Positions 1-11,335 are shown, counted from the stretch's first letter. The stretch: 64,000 bases of DNA from Undaria pinnatifida (GCA_012845835.1 JABAKD010000005.1:10282323-10346322); one strand, 5' to 3'. Notes: generated from the letters alone by a model not told the origin. Numbers and translations: made by a program.

Positions 1-97
1 CCCCCATTCCCCCTGTCCTTCCATTCCCCTCCCCCTTCCCTCGCCCTCGATCTCCGCCTTCTTCCGCCCCCCCTTAATATATATATATATATACTAG

Positions 98-830
98 TTG
101 GCCTCGGTTGGCACCGACGCTGTGATAAGATACGACCTCGAAAAAAGAAAATCGGAGAGATTGGAGGAACGCTGCCACAATAACAAGTCAAGCTAGACGA
201 CGCCATATGTAAGGTTATAGGTGGGGATGTTGATCCGTTTGACCACTTGCAAAAGGTTAACCAGTAGCTTACCCAAACTAATAAGCCTTATAACAGCTGT
301 AGAACATTATATGTATTGTTGGGGTTGGCGTTTGTTGGCAATGACGCTGTAAAACATGCCAGTCACTGCGTGAGCTAGACAACCAGGGTACCGTTTTTTG
401 TTTTGTTCTGTTTGGCGGTCACCATGATGGTTATCCAGTTTGATCATATTGTGCGGGGTGGAGAACTTTAACTCCGCACAAGGGGATTTATCACATCACG
501 TAGCGAGCACATGGTAGGGCACCCACGAGGCGGTTATATTGCTGTCTGGAGTAGCTACACCAGAAAACAAAGTATACTCATTTTGGCGCTGTCATCCATT
601 AGCAAGAAAATAGGTACAAGGTGCCGGAGTCCGTCTTACGAGCGGTTCTAGGAAGGATGCAGTTCGCCCTTCATGCGACTCGCCGAACACCTCACGGAGC
701 TTCGCGCTTGGTGCAAGCAATGTCTGCCTGTTTTATGAAAACCCGACGTGCTCTGTCTCGGCATGGTAGGCATGCGAGGGTCTCTATGGTCACACGACTA
801 CGGCCGTGCACAAACTGAGTACACCCCCCC
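98..830 (+). repeat. Element R, copy 1 (about 730 bp)
   Basis: This is a non-coding dispersed element. It begins with TTGGCCTCGGTTGGCACCGA, has a related second unit about 210 bp on (GGGTTGGCGTTTGTTGGCAA), a dyad TTGTGCGG...CCGCACAA near 448-482, and ends with GCACAAACTGAGTACACCCC and a cytosine tract. The same order recurs at 1903-2555 and 13925-14690, with shorter pieces in introns 4 and 6. Its ORFs are short and not conserved in frame. Class unknown; it looks like a non-autonomous mobile element. Confidence 0.75.
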
Positions 831-1394
831 CACCCCCTCTCCCTCATCCCCCCTTCCCCCCCTCCATCACCCCCCCCCCCCCCGCTCACCTCCCATGATC
901 TTCCCCCCCCCTCCTCCCCTTCCCCTCCCCACCCGCTCCTCCCACCACCCACCTCACCCTCTTCCTCGCACCGACACACAAAAATACAGACGCGTTCTAC
1001 GATCGAGGTGCACCACTTTTTTTCTAACACTACCCCTCAATTTGGGAGCTTAAGACCTCTCTAAGGCAAAAACTTATTTGATCCCGGATAAAACTGCCAC
1101 CGGATGAAAAATCTCGTGGCCTAGGTACACAACGAGATTCCGACGGTTTTGGGTTAAGGAGCCCCCATCATTCAGAAACTGTTTTCGCCAAAAAAGGGTA
1201 TACCTCGATCGTAGCACGCGTCAGCAGGAACAGTCAAAGCAAGCTACAAACGTACCAAAGCGTTGACGGCACGGCAGCACAACAGCACGAACACAGCGGC
1301 GATGCCCAACCCCTGAAAAAGCCTCTAAAAAAAAATAGCTGGCAAATGGTCGTCAACGTCGTCCCTTCGCACATTGCGAAAAACGCCATCTTGC
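831..1394. other. Gene-less stretch: C/T-rich run, then unique sequence
   Basis: Up to about 970 the plus strand is a nearly pure pyrimidine run (CCCCTCC-type). Around 1140-1230 lies a copy of a short dispersed motif, GGTTTTGGGTTAAGGAGCCC, followed by TCGTAGCACGCGTC. The same motif recurs near 58915 and 62205. Nothing codes here. Confidence 0.6.
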
Positions 1395-1490
1395 CGTTGT
1401 GCCCTCTTTGCGAAAGGCCAGGACACAACCCTCGCACTCACCACAGCGCCAAGTTGTCGCCCACGCTGCGAAAGGTAGAGAGGTTTCCCT
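1395..1490 (+). repeat. GCGAAAGGTCAGGTCACC-type repeat, segment 1
   Basis: Diverged units of about 55-60 bp contain CGCATTGC, then TTGTCGCCCACGCTGCGAAA, then GGTCAGGTCACC. They recur at 1740-1895 and 2570-2712, between element R copies 1 and 2 and after copy 2. Confidence 0.5.
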
Positions 1491-1494
1491 TTTT

Positions 1495-1760
1495 TTGTTT
1501 TTCAGCAGTGGCTTGAGGTCGCTTGCGCGAGTGACCTCCCTGTTCCTGCGCGATCTTGAGCTTTGGTGCTTTTCAACCTTGGGGAGTTGAATCCGCTATG
1601 GAATGGTAAGCTACGCTGCGCCAAACGAATCGCGTGACGTATTTTTGTCCGCGGGCATTGTGAGGGATGGAGTCACCCGTAGTGCGAGTATGATGGCTCA
1701 AACCTGGTAGTGAAATAGGGGTTTTCCCCACCGCCGTAGCCTTGGCCAAAGGCCAGGTCA
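1495..1760 (+). repeat. Dispersed about 270-bp repeat shared with 60800-61100
   Basis: GTGGCTTGAGGTCGC, AATCCGCTATGGAATGGTAA and CTGCGCCAA occur in the same order and orientation at 60800-61100, which I judge by eye to be about 70% identical. The two copies lie some 59 kb apart. No coding potential. Confidence 0.55.
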
Positions 1761-1895
1761 CCTCCCCGCGTTGCAAAACGCCACGTTATCGCCCACGTCG
1801 CAAAACGTCCGACTCCCCCCTCCCCCCCTCCCCCGCATTGCGCAAAGTTACGTTGTTATTCACGCTGCGAAAGGTCAGGTCACCCCCCCCCCCCC
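1740..1895 (+). repeat. GCGAAAGGTCAGGTCACC-type repeat, segment 2
   Basis: Three diverged units of the same 55-60 bp motif as at 1395-1490, each ending in a cytosine run. Confidence 0.5.
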
Positions 1896-1902
1896 TGCTC
1901 CG

Positions 1903-2555
1903 TCTCGAAAGGGATGCGTGGTCAATGGTCAAATGACTAAAGGAAGCAACAAATTAGTATCCCCCGCCCCCCCGCCCCCCCGCCCCCCCGCCGCGTACCC
2001 CCTCAACATATACAACAGTTGGCCTCGGTTGGCACCGACGCTGTATTACATTATACCAGGTATGTACTATTGGGGATGGCGTTGGTTGGCAACGACGCTG
2101 TAAAACATGGCAATCACTGCGTGAGCCGGTACCGTTGTTTTTTCGGCGCACTGTAGATTATATTGTGCGGGGTGGAGAACCCTAACTCCGCACAAGGGGA
2201 ATGATCGCATCACGTAGTGTGCATATGGTAAGGAACCCACGCGGCAGTTACATACAACACCCATTGCTGTCTACTGGAGTGACCACACCAGAAGAACAAA
2301 ATAACTCATTGGCGCTGTCACCCATAGGCAAGGAAGTAGGCGCAAGGTGCCGAAGTCCGCCTTACGAGCGGTTCTTGGAAGGATGCAGTTCACCCTTCAT
2401 GCGACTCGCCGAACACCCCACGGCGCTTCGCGCTTGGTGCAAGCAATGTCTGCCTGGTTGGTGACCACCCGACGGGCTCCGTCCCGGCATAGTAAGGATG
2501 CGAGGGTCTATGGTCATCCGACTACGGCCATGCACAAACCGAGCCCCCCCCCCCC
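1903..2555 (+). repeat. Element R, copy 2
   Basis: This copy includes the head GCTCCGTCTCGAAAGGGATG and a long cytosine run, then the TTGGCCTCGGTTGGCACCGA block at 2018, the TTGTGCGG...CCGCACAA dyad at 2163-2200, and the tail CATGCACAAACCGAG followed by C10. Head and tail share a related sequence of about 80 bp. Confidence 0.75.
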
Positions 2556-2569
2556 CGTACTTCATATAG

Positions 2570-2712
2570 CGGCGTTGTCGCTTACTCTGCGAAAGGTCAG
2601 TTCAACCTCCCGCAGTGCACAACGCTATGTTGTTGCCCACGAATCGAAACATTAGGTCACCCCTTCGCATTGCACGAAGCCACACTGTCGCCCCCGCTAC
2701 AAAATGCCGGGT
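2570..2712 (+). repeat. GCGAAAGGTCAGGTCACC-type repeat, segment 3
   Basis: Further diverged units of the 55-60 bp motif, directly after element R copy 2. Confidence 0.45.
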
Positions 2713-2749
2713 GATGCACACTATTGTCATTTTTTCCTGGAGGATTGTT

Positions 2750-3655
2750 TGGGACATTCCGTGGGATCTCCAATGGAGTGCCATGGGAGCCCCACGGGAG
2801 TCCCATGAACGACCCACGGGAGCCCCATGCGCGGCCCATGGGCGGCCCATGGGCAATCATTGCCCACCGGCGACCCATGGGAGGCCAACGGGAGCCCATC
2901 CATGGGAGCCCCGCGGAAGACGCTTGGGAAACACATGGACGCCCATGGACACCCATGGGAGCCCATGGAAGCCAATGGGAGCCCATGGAAGCCAATGGGA
3001 GACCAGGGGAGACCCATCATGAGAGCCCACGGACGCCCATGGAGGCCCACGGGAGACCCGTCGGTGACCCATGGACGCCGATGGAGACCCATGGGAGACC
3101 ACGGGAGAGCCATGGAAGCCCATGGACGCCCGTGGGAGACCCATGGAGACCCACGGGAAACCTATGGGTCTCCAGTGGACGCCCACGGCAGACCCGTGGG
3201 TGACCCATGGACGCCCACGGGAGATCCATGGGAGCCCATGAAGCAAATGGGAGACCACCGGAGACCCATGGGAACCCATGGACGCCCATGGGAGACCCGT
3301 GGGAGACCCATGGGAGACCCATGGAGACCCGTGAACGCCATGGATCTCCATGAACCTCCATGGATATCCACGGGAGACCCGTGGACGCCCATGAGAGACC
3401 CGTGGGTGACCCATGGATGCCCATGGACACCCACGGGAGACCCATGGAGCCCCATGAAGACCTACAGGAGACCCATGGGTCTCCCGTTAACGCCCACGAG
3501 AGACCCATGGACGCCCATGGCAGCCCATGGGCGACCCACGGGAGACATGGGAGACCCATGGACGCCCTTGGACGGCAATGGGAGCCCATGGGAAGCCTGT
3601 AGGAGACCACGGGAGATCCATGGGAGCCCATGGACACCCATGGACGTCAATGAAC
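2750..3655 (+). repeat. CCCATGGG minisatellite, arm 1 (GAGACCCATGGG units)
   Basis: A degenerate array with a 12-bp unit GAGACCCATGGG and variants with GACGCC or AGCC spacers. The palindromic CCCATGGG core recurs throughout. All six frames stay open (for example MGDPWETHGRP-type peptides), which is a by-product of the 12-bp period and not a sign of a gene. Confidence 0.9.
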
Positions 3656-4765
3656 ACCAATGGGCGTCAATGGGCGTCCATGGGCGTCCATGTGTTGCCC
3701 TAGATCTCCATGGGCCTCCCATAGGTCTCTGATGGGCGGCCATGGGCTCCCGTTGGCGTCCGACCAGTCCATGGGTCCTCCATGGGCGAACATGGTCTCC
3801 CATAGGCTCCCATGGGCGTCAATGGGCGTCCATGCGCTCCAATGGGCGTCCATGAGGCTCCCATGGGTCTCCAATGGGCGTCCATGGGCTCCCGTCGGCG
3901 TCCATGGGCATGCATGGGTACTCCACGGGCGTCCATGGGACTATCATGGGCCCCCATGGGCCCCCATGGGCGTCCATGGGCGTCCATGCGCGTCCATTGG
4001 CTCCCATAGGTCTCATGGGCGTCTATGGGCTCCCGCGGGCGTTCGTGGGAGTCCAAGGGCCTCCCATGGGCGTCCATGAGTCTCCCATGGGTAGCTCACG
4101 CCGGCGTGGCAGAGGATTATTAATCCGAAAAGCCAATAACGTAACACCCGGGGTTCTACATTTTTGGCTCTTCTTATCCGCGAGGTCTTTGCGGGGCTGC
4201 CATGGACTTCCATGGACACCCATGGGTTGACAGCGGTAGCCCATGGATGCCGTGGATTGATAGCGGCAGCCCATGGATGCCATCATGGGCTTCTTGTGGT
4301 TTGCCCAATGTTTCCTTTGGGCGTCGATGGGCGTCAATGGGTTCCCATGGTCTCCCATGGGTCTCCCATGGGTCTCCCATGGGTCTCCCGTGGGTCTCCC
4401 ATGGGTCTCCCATGGGTCTCCCATGGGTCTCCCGTGGGTCTCCCATGGGTCTCCCATGCGTCTCCCATGGGTCTCCCATGGGTCTCCCATGGGTCTCCCA
4501 TGTGTCTCCCACGGGTCTCCCATGGGTCTTCCATGGTTGTCTATGGGTCTTCCATGGGTCTCCCGTGGGCTCCGATGGACTGCCATGGGTCTCCTATGGG
4601 CATCTATTGGTCTCCCATGTGTCTCCTGTGAGTCTCCCATAGATCTCTCATGGGCTCCCATGGGTCTCCCATGGGCGTCCATTGGTTCCCCTTGGGCGTC
4701 CATGGGTCTCTCCCATGAGTCTCCGATGGGTCGCCCGTGGGAAACCCATGGGAGACCCATGGATA
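3656..4765 (+). repeat. CCCATGGG minisatellite, arm 2 (inverted, CCCATGGGTCTC units)
   Basis: The unit is the reverse complement of arm 1. From 3656 to 4095 it is GGGCGTCCATGGGCTCC-like. A break of about 100 bp follows, and then 4335-4560 is nearly perfect CCCATGGGTCTC. The most homogeneous part is thus the youngest-looking. Confidence 0.9.
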
Positions 4766-4984
4766 TCGAAACAGTTTGCGAGAAATTACGTCGGATAACG
4801 TACATCGTTGGTATACGTGCTGCAAGTAAAGGCGGCGCCAACGATAGCCCCCCCACAGTAGTACTGCTTCACGAACATGCAGGTGTTGGAAACTGGGGGA
4901 TACGTAGGCCCTGACAATGCCAAGCGCTTTTTTTTTCACGGAACGGGCCACCCCTCGCGGCTCGGCATCGGGTCACGGTGACTC

Positions 4985-5190
4985 GAACCGATCGGGGACA
5001 TTGAGGCGATCTTCATTGGGCAAAAAACTCACATTGACCCGAGCCGACCCGGTGAGCTTTGAAAACCTCCAGGCCCGACCCGCTCCGACCCGTGAGCGTC
5101 TGAAGTACCGCCTGGCCCGACCCGACTAGACCCGAGAGACCTTAGAAACCTACTGGCGCGACGCGCGAGTCGGGTCATGACCCGCCAATA
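4985..5190 (-). repeat. Diverged GGGTC pentamer region
   Basis: GACCCGACCCG blocks are separated by a spacer like TTTGAAAACCTCC. This is the reverse-complement counterpart of the long array at 6525-7005, with the same spacer. Confidence 0.6.
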
Positions 5191-5680
5191 AAAACTGGTA
5201 AACGCCACCAGAAGCCAGGCATGACGCTTGCTTATAGTAGATGTTCCTTTTTTCTTTCGGAGGTTCGTAACATAATAAGGAGCTCTACACTTCCCACCCA
5301 AAAACTGCTTTCGAGTAGACTGAGAAAGTGCAACAACCCTATGAACCAAAAAAGAACATGGGAGTCGTTCTACGGCAGCCCTCCCAACGTTTCTTCGACG
5401 AAATCGCCGGTTTCAAAACCAGCTCCCGGTCGTATCCCCTGAAGAATGGTGTCCCTCGACACCCCGACGTCATCGATCGATAGCCCTTTGCACACAAGAA
5501 GATGTACAGTATGGATACTTTGTTTTCAACTGCGTCCTTCCTTGTGTCGAGCAGCCATGAAACGTTCATTATAGAAAATCGCTGCTGTTTTTTGGGGGGC
5601 TATCGTAGAATCAGTCATGGGCTAGGTATAAAAAGAAGGTAATATTGCAAAACAAGAATGACCACTTCCAAGGGTTGTGG
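5191..5680. other. Gene-less stretch
   Basis: Single-copy-looking sequence with no coding signal. Part of it (5385-5440, GAAATCGCCGGTTTCAAAACC) recurs inverted near 6165-6185. Confidence 0.4.
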
Positions 5681-5682
5681 CT

Positions 5683-5970
5683 TAACGCCTTCACAACACT
5701 GGAAACCCTTTTTGGGGGAGACAAATTTACTCGAAGTTAGTGTAGGAAGAGGGATTTTGGGGCTCGAAAAAGCCCCGTCGTTCAGAAAAAAAATGTTCTA
5801 GCTAAATAGTGCTACCTGTATCGTTGTGGTTTAACGCCTTTACAACACTGGAAACCCTTTCGGGGGATACACATTTACTTGAAGTTAGTATAGGGAATGG
5901 GGTTTTGGGACTCTTAACAGGCCAGTCGTTCAGAAAAAAAGGTGTTTTAGCTAAGAAGAGTGTGCTTAGA
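5683..5970 (+). repeat. Two tandem element T derivatives (about 142-bp unit)
   Basis: Two units each begin with TTAACGCCTT.ACAACACTGG and run through GGGGCTC to TTCAGAAAAAAA. The left part is element T and the right part is an extension with CTACCTGTATCGT. The extension also occurs alone, near 6226-6260. Confidence 0.65.
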
Positions 5971-6524
5971 CTGATTCTGCGATAGCCCCCCCCCCAAAAA
6001 AAAAACATCGGTTTTCTTTCACGAACGTTTCATGACTGCTCGACACGAGGAATGGTGCTATTAAAAAAAAGCCCCTCACTGTATTTTGTTGTATGGAAAG
6101 GACACCTGAACGACGACGCCGGGGTGGCAAGGGGCACCATATTTCAGGAGGTGCGGCCGGGAGCTGGTTTCAAAACCGGCGATTTCGTTAAAAGAAAAGT
6201 TGGGGGGGGGCTACCGTAGAATGACTCGCTACCTGTATCGTAACACGCGTCGGATGGTAGTGACCCAGATACCGGTCACACCCGGTTAAGAAATTTGCCG
6301 GGTGGGTAACATGAAGAGTTGGGTTGTCGAGAGCATATGACTGCTTCGTACTGTGAAAAGGCAGTAAAGCGGAACCAGATTCGTGAAGCCACACACACGG
6401 AGGAAAAATAGCCAGAGCTTTTTCACGGGTGATGTCCCGGCCCGCGGATCATGCCAGGAGGAGGTTATCAAAATCTCGCGGTTCGAGTGGCGTCGGGTCA
6501 GGAAGTGTCTGAAATATCACGGTA

Positions 6525-7005
6525 CGGATCGGGTCGGGTCAGGTCGGGTCGGGTCGTGTCGGGTCGTGTCGGGTCGTGTCGGGTCGTGTCGTGTCGTGTC
6601 GGGTCGTGTCGTGTCGGGTCGTGTCGTGTCGTGTCGTGTCGTGTCGTGTCGTGTCGGGTCGTGTCGGGTCGTGTCGGGTCGTGTCGTGTCGTGCCGGGTC
6701 GAGTCGGGTCGGGTCGGGTCGGGTCGGGTCGGGTCGGGTCGGGTCGGGTCGGGTCGGGTCGGGTCGGGTCGGGTCGGGTCGGGTCGGGTCGGGTCGGGTC
6801 GGGTCGGGTCGGGTCGGGTCGGGTCGGGTCGGGTCGGGTCGGGTCGGGTCGGGTCGGGTCGGGTCGGGTCGGGTCGGGTCGGGTCGGGTCGGGTCGGGTC
6901 GGGTCGGGTCGGGTCGGGTCGGGTCGGGTCAGGAGGTTTTCAATTCTCGCGGGTCGGGTCGGGTCGGGTCGGGTCAGGAGGTTTTCAATTCTCGCGGGTC
7001 GGGAC
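6525..7005 (+). repeat. GGGTC/GTGTC pentamer satellite
   Basis: About 400 bp of 5-bp units. From 6525 to about 6710 GGGTC and GTGTC units alternate irregularly, and from 6711 to 6930 the units are almost pure GGGTC. Two copies of a spacer AGGAGGTTTTCAATTCTCGC follow at 6931 and 6976. All frames read GSGRV-like peptides, which are artefacts. Confidence 0.95.
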
Positions 7006-7990
7006 GGGTTGCCCTGACTCGACATGACCTAAAACCCCGACAATAATGGCTGACATAAAACGTATGACCATAGAAACACCAAGGACAGCAACTATCATCC
7101 CGAGGTCCAGGGGCTATCATCGTTGGGTAACATCAAAAGCTGAAAATGGGTCATTTCCGGCAATCTATATTTTGAATCCAGGCTAATGCCATCCCTGCTA
7201 GTAAAAGAAGCATGAGTGTCCAACACGAATATATGCCGAACATGTACAATGCATGCCGAACATATATATTTGGTGTCAGTATATGTAATCATACTACTAT
7301 AATACGATATTGCACATAACACAGGCACCTTGACTCTCGCTCATACTATGCATGCCACTAGCCCTATCGATACTACCACACGGATGTGCGTACTCGTATA
7401 TACCTCGTAATTGGAAGGGAGGTGGAAAATACTGCGCTGCCAAAAACATCGGTCACAATATTTTTCTTCTCCCCACCCCCTCCGTTTTTGTTACTCCCCC
7501 TTCCCTTCCCATTTGCTCCCATTGGCGACAGCTCATTGGCCGAGCCGCTAATCCAACCAGTTTTCATCTCTTCGAGAGTCCAAGCTGTCGCGCAGGGTCT
7601 AAACAGAACTCTATCCACTTCCGTATTATTAATAGTATTAATATTAATAGCAGTCGCAGGACAAAACAGAACAAGCTCTTGCCAGTTAAAAAAGTTCCAT
7701 TCCCTTATATTTCGTTTTAAAGGCCTGTGGGAGAGATTTCCCGAGTTTTTTTTTCAACCTACTACGCTACGGCAGCAGCAGCAACAAGTTCCACTACCAT
7801 TGTTTACCGATATGTGGAGTGCGCTACCAAATGTAACACCTACTATGCCTGCCAGTTCAGTAATGAAACCCTTTTCCCACCCGTCCCTTGCCGGCACAAT
7901 CTAGCTGTTCCCAGTTCCCGACCACTCCCCCTTTCCATGCCACCACCACCGTCGTAGAAGGTATGGTATCATACGTATGTGCCACTCGCT
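7006..7990. other. Gene-less stretch
   Basis: Mixed AT-rich sequence with a T/C-rich patch at 7440-7530. No repeat family or coding signal recognised. Confidence 0.4.
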
Positions 7991-7994
7991 CACT

Positions 7995-8215
7995 CAAACG
8001 AAACTCTTCGAAGCGTAACTTCGAAACGTCACATTGAAGCGTATAAGTTCGAAACGTACCTACGAAGCGTACCTTCGACGCGCAACTACGAAGCGAAACT
8101 ACGAAGCGTAACTTCAACTTCGGAGGGTAACTTCACAAACGCCACTTCGAAACGAGAAAACAAACTTCGAAGCGTAACTTCGAAAAGTAACCAGTACTTC
8201 GAAACGCAACTTCCT
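7995..8215 (+). repeat. TTCGAAACG/ACGAAGCGTAAC short tandem repeat
   Basis: Degenerate units of 10-16 bp built on CTTCGAAGCGTAACTTCGAA, with repeated TTCGAA palindromes. No coding meaning. Confidence 0.75.
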
Positions 8216-8394
8216 CCTCATCATGCCATCCAATGTTTTTCGTACGTTTATTTCTGCCGCACGCACAAGACAGGGGGACGAGGCTTCACGCCATTATTGT
8301 GCGTTTACCTTTCTTCTTCGTTCAGCATCCATCCATCCGCTCATTCATCTATCCATGCATACCTCCTACACCGACACCACAAAATGTAGGCAAA

Positions 8395-8900
8395 AAACCA
8401 AAGAAAAAAACCAGCAGCAGCAATCCGCAAGCAGCCGTGAGCATCCACAAGCATCGGCACGCAGCAGCTGACGCCTTTCATGGCAAAGCCAAAACACGAA
8501 GAATTCACATTTTTTCACTCGTTTTTCCTCGAGTGTTTTCTCTGCAAACAAACCGAACAACCTCGACCCGGACAATTCATAACTACCACGAGTTCCACTG
8601 CGCTGACCGCATCGTGGCTATTGATGGGTCTACCCCCTCGGTCACGAGAACAGACCCGCTCTATCTCAATCGCGACTGCAACAGCAGCACTACCCACAGC
8701 GGCAGCAGCACCAACAACAGCAGTAGCGGCAGCGATAGCAGCACCATCACCAACAGTACTGCAGCAAAGCACCAGCGCCAGCACCAACAGCCGCGAAACC
8801 AGCAGCAACGCAGCAGCAGCACCATCAACAGCACCAACACCACAACAGCAGCGGCAGCATCATCAATAGTAGCGTCGGCGGCAGCAGCAGCAGCTGAAAA
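8395..8900 (+). repeat. CAG/CAN triplet-rich tract
   Basis: Interrupted CAG, CAA and AGC triplets, densest at 8405-8470 and 8690-8900. A 256-codon open frame runs through it, but its peptide is Ser/Thr/Gln low-complexity with no domain, and the antisense frame is equally open. I do not call it a gene. Confidence 0.6.
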
Positions 8901-9287
8901 CAGGAAAACAAAACAAAACAAGCCCACCACACAGCACAGTAGCACAGCACTTGCCTGCTGGACGTGGGCGCTTTCTACTCCACCCAAAACAAAACCTAAA
9001 TGAAGAACCGAAGCTGAAAAATAAAAGCGAAAAAATCAGACGAGTCCAAGATGAAAAACCAAACCCAAGGAACACTAAAAAAAAGAAACCAAGAGAAAGA
9101 CTGACAAAAAAAAGAGAAAGCAGTATGTACTTGTAGCACGAAAAAAAAAAAATCAAACAACTAAAATATTTCAGCAAAAAAGTAAAAATAATAACTTTTC
9201 GGCGGACGATACCATTTCGGCGGACGATACCATGGTACCAGTAACTCTTTGGGAACCGAACCGTTGTACAAACACCAAACGGGTTGG

Positions 9288-9503
9288 ACGGTATACGTAC
9301 CCCAAGCAGGGTCGACGGTATACGTACCCCAAACAGGGTGCATGGTACACGTACCCCAAACAGGGTGGATGGTACACGTACCCCAAGCAGGGTGGATGGT
9401 ACACGTACCCCAAGCAGGGTGGATGGTGTACGGACCCCAAACAGGGTGGATGATGAACGTACCCCAAACAGGCTGGATGGTATACGTGCCCCAAATATGG
9501 TGG
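9288..9503 (+). repeat. 27-bp minisatellite, eight units
   Basis: The unit is ATGGTACACGTACCCCAAAC followed by AGGGTGG. It is repeated eight times with few changes. Two copies of TTCGGCGGACGATACCAT lie just upstream (9197-9232). Confidence 0.93.
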
Positions 9504-10140
9504 ATGAGACATTAATCCAAGCGCGACAAACGGATTTCGGGCACCGCATACTCGTCTACAGAACCAGGTACTTTTCAGGTCCACCCACGTCCATACATAC
9601 CCCTTTAGACCAAAACCTAAGGACCGTGTGGCATTCATGCCAATACCCCAAAGGTCCTTATATTGCAGCCCCTAGGCGGTAGTTTCCAATCGAACAGCCA
9701 CAACATCACGGAGAACAAGTTTTTTTTTTATTCTTCAGGCCTAGTAACGTACTGCATCGTCTTCGTTGCCCACTTCATTCCTCCACCACCGACGGAGTAG
9801 TCGAAAGCACGCATAGAGTACCCTTCAGTTCTGTACCTCGCTCTATAGTATAACTCGCAGCAGTCACAAATCAAAATCAAATCAGTCCCAAACTCAAATC
9901 AGTCGGTTGGGGCGGGCGGGCGGGCGGGCGGGGGGGGCGAGGGGAGGGAGGAAACAAAATAATACAGGAAAAACGCAACAAGAGTAAAAAACAAAAAATC
10001 CCAACTCCTCGCTTTGGAACTCCTCGTTCGCTTTCGGGAGAGGGGGGATGGAAACACGCGGCCGCTACCTGTCAGCACGACACACAAAACAACAGAAACA
10101 CTTTCCTACCAAATGACTTAAAACGAATGGAGGATTTGGC
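9504..10140. other. Gene-less stretch with a GGGC run
   Basis: No coding signal. A (GGGC)n run lies at 9910-9945. Confidence 0.4.
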
Positions 10141-10149
10141 CAAGTCACA

Positions 10150-10345
10150 GCCGCCGCCGCCGCCGCCGCCGCTGCTGCTTCTGCGGCGGGGCCAGTCTCC
10201 GTACCGTTGCCACCATCACCACCACTATTTCGCTCATCGCCATCGCTACTACCACCACCACCACCACCACCACCACCACGACCACTACCGTTGTCGCCAC
10301 CGCCGTCATCACCATCACCATCACCACTACTGCCACCGCTAACAT
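10150..10345 (+). repeat. CCG and CCA triplet arrays
   Basis: About eight CCG units are followed by interrupted CAC/CCA triplets. Polyhistidine and polyvaline frames arise from them and are artefacts. Confidence 0.85.
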
Positions 10346-11094
10346 TGCCACCGTCAAAGTAAGGTTTTGCCGGGCAGACATAATCGGCCGGTGGCAAAAT
10401 CCGTGGCGAACACCCGGGCGGTGGCACACACGGCGGCAAAGACCGGTGGCAGACACCCGGGTGGAGGCAAATACCGGTGGCAGTTGGCGAAAGTGACGAT
10501 GAAGGCGGTTGATGACCTGGCTCCGCGACTTAGGGCTAGAGGCGCTGCCTCAGCACGCGGACGTTATCATAACAAAAAATAATAATATCCATACATGTAT
10601 ATAGATAGCTTCTACTACCAGTGTTAGCTCGTGCTGCCGTAGATAATTCATGTTACCGTACGTAGCCGCTGCCGCCGAAAAGAACTCGTACTAAACCGTA
10701 GATATATCCTGCTGAAGACACCACTCTGCTGCTGCCGCTGCGGAAGAAACTAATGCTTCTCACTCCTCCTGCGGCGTAGATAGAAGCAGCGGCGGCTGCA
10801 GTAGCAGTAGCAACAACAACCACAGCAGCATCAACAGCAGTGCCGGCTATAGCTGTTGCTCTAGAATGCTGCTGCAGCGTAGACAGCGGCGGCAGCAGAC
10901 GAAAATAGAGAACAAGAAACGATGACATATACGTCCGCACGGTATCATAACATAACGTAAAGAAAAGGTCATGCAAGAGGCGGGGGGCGTCATCTGTCGT
11001 GCGCAGGGCAACTCCATAAAGAGGGAAAATCAAAGGGCGGGGGGGGAGAATATGACGTTCTCCGCACGTGCACGCCTCTACTCGGTTTTCTAGG
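10346..11094. other. Gene-less stretch: CGGTGGCA-type repeats, CTG-rich sequence
   Basis: At 10385-10485 short units CCGGTGGCA and ACACCCGGG repeat irregularly. At 10630-10900 CTG/GCAG-rich sequence dominates. No gene seen. Confidence 0.4.
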
Positions 11095-11335
11095 ACCGGG
11101 CCGACCGAATGGAACCGAACCGAACTGAACCGAATTCGACTGGATCGAACCAAACAGAATCGGACGGAGCCGAACTGGACCCAACGTAATCGGGCCGAAC
11201 TGGGCCGAACCGAATCGAACCGAACCGTTTTTTCAACCGAATCGAGCCGCACCGAAACTCACCAAACTAAGCCAAACTCGACCGAACCGGATCGAAGGGG
11301 GACAGACAATGCAAATCGAACCGAACCTAACCGAA
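11095..11335 (+). repeat. Degenerate CCGAA pentamer/hexamer array
   Basis: CCGAACCGAACTGAACCGAA-type units, about 240 bp and strongly diverged. Confidence 0.8.

Noticed and set aside
2724-4914. Many overlapping open frames of 60-300 codons on both strands (MGDPWETHGRP-type peptides)
   Set aside because: They follow from a 12-bp tandem repeat that lacks stop codons in all frames. No domain and no splice or start context.
6383-7046. Open frames encoding GSGRV or DPTRP repeats
   Set aside because: A pure consequence of the GGGTC pentamer array; all six frames are open.
8233-9003. 256-codon plus-strand open frame with Gln/Ser/Asn-rich peptide
   Set aside because: Low-complexity CAG/CAN tract, the antisense frame is just as open, and no recognisable domain.
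9288-9503. 27-bp repeats as a CRISPR-like array
   Set aside because: Head-to-tail units with no spacers between them.
10065-10456. Polyhistidine, polyglycine and polyvaline frames
   Set aside because: Products of CCG and CCA triplet arrays.
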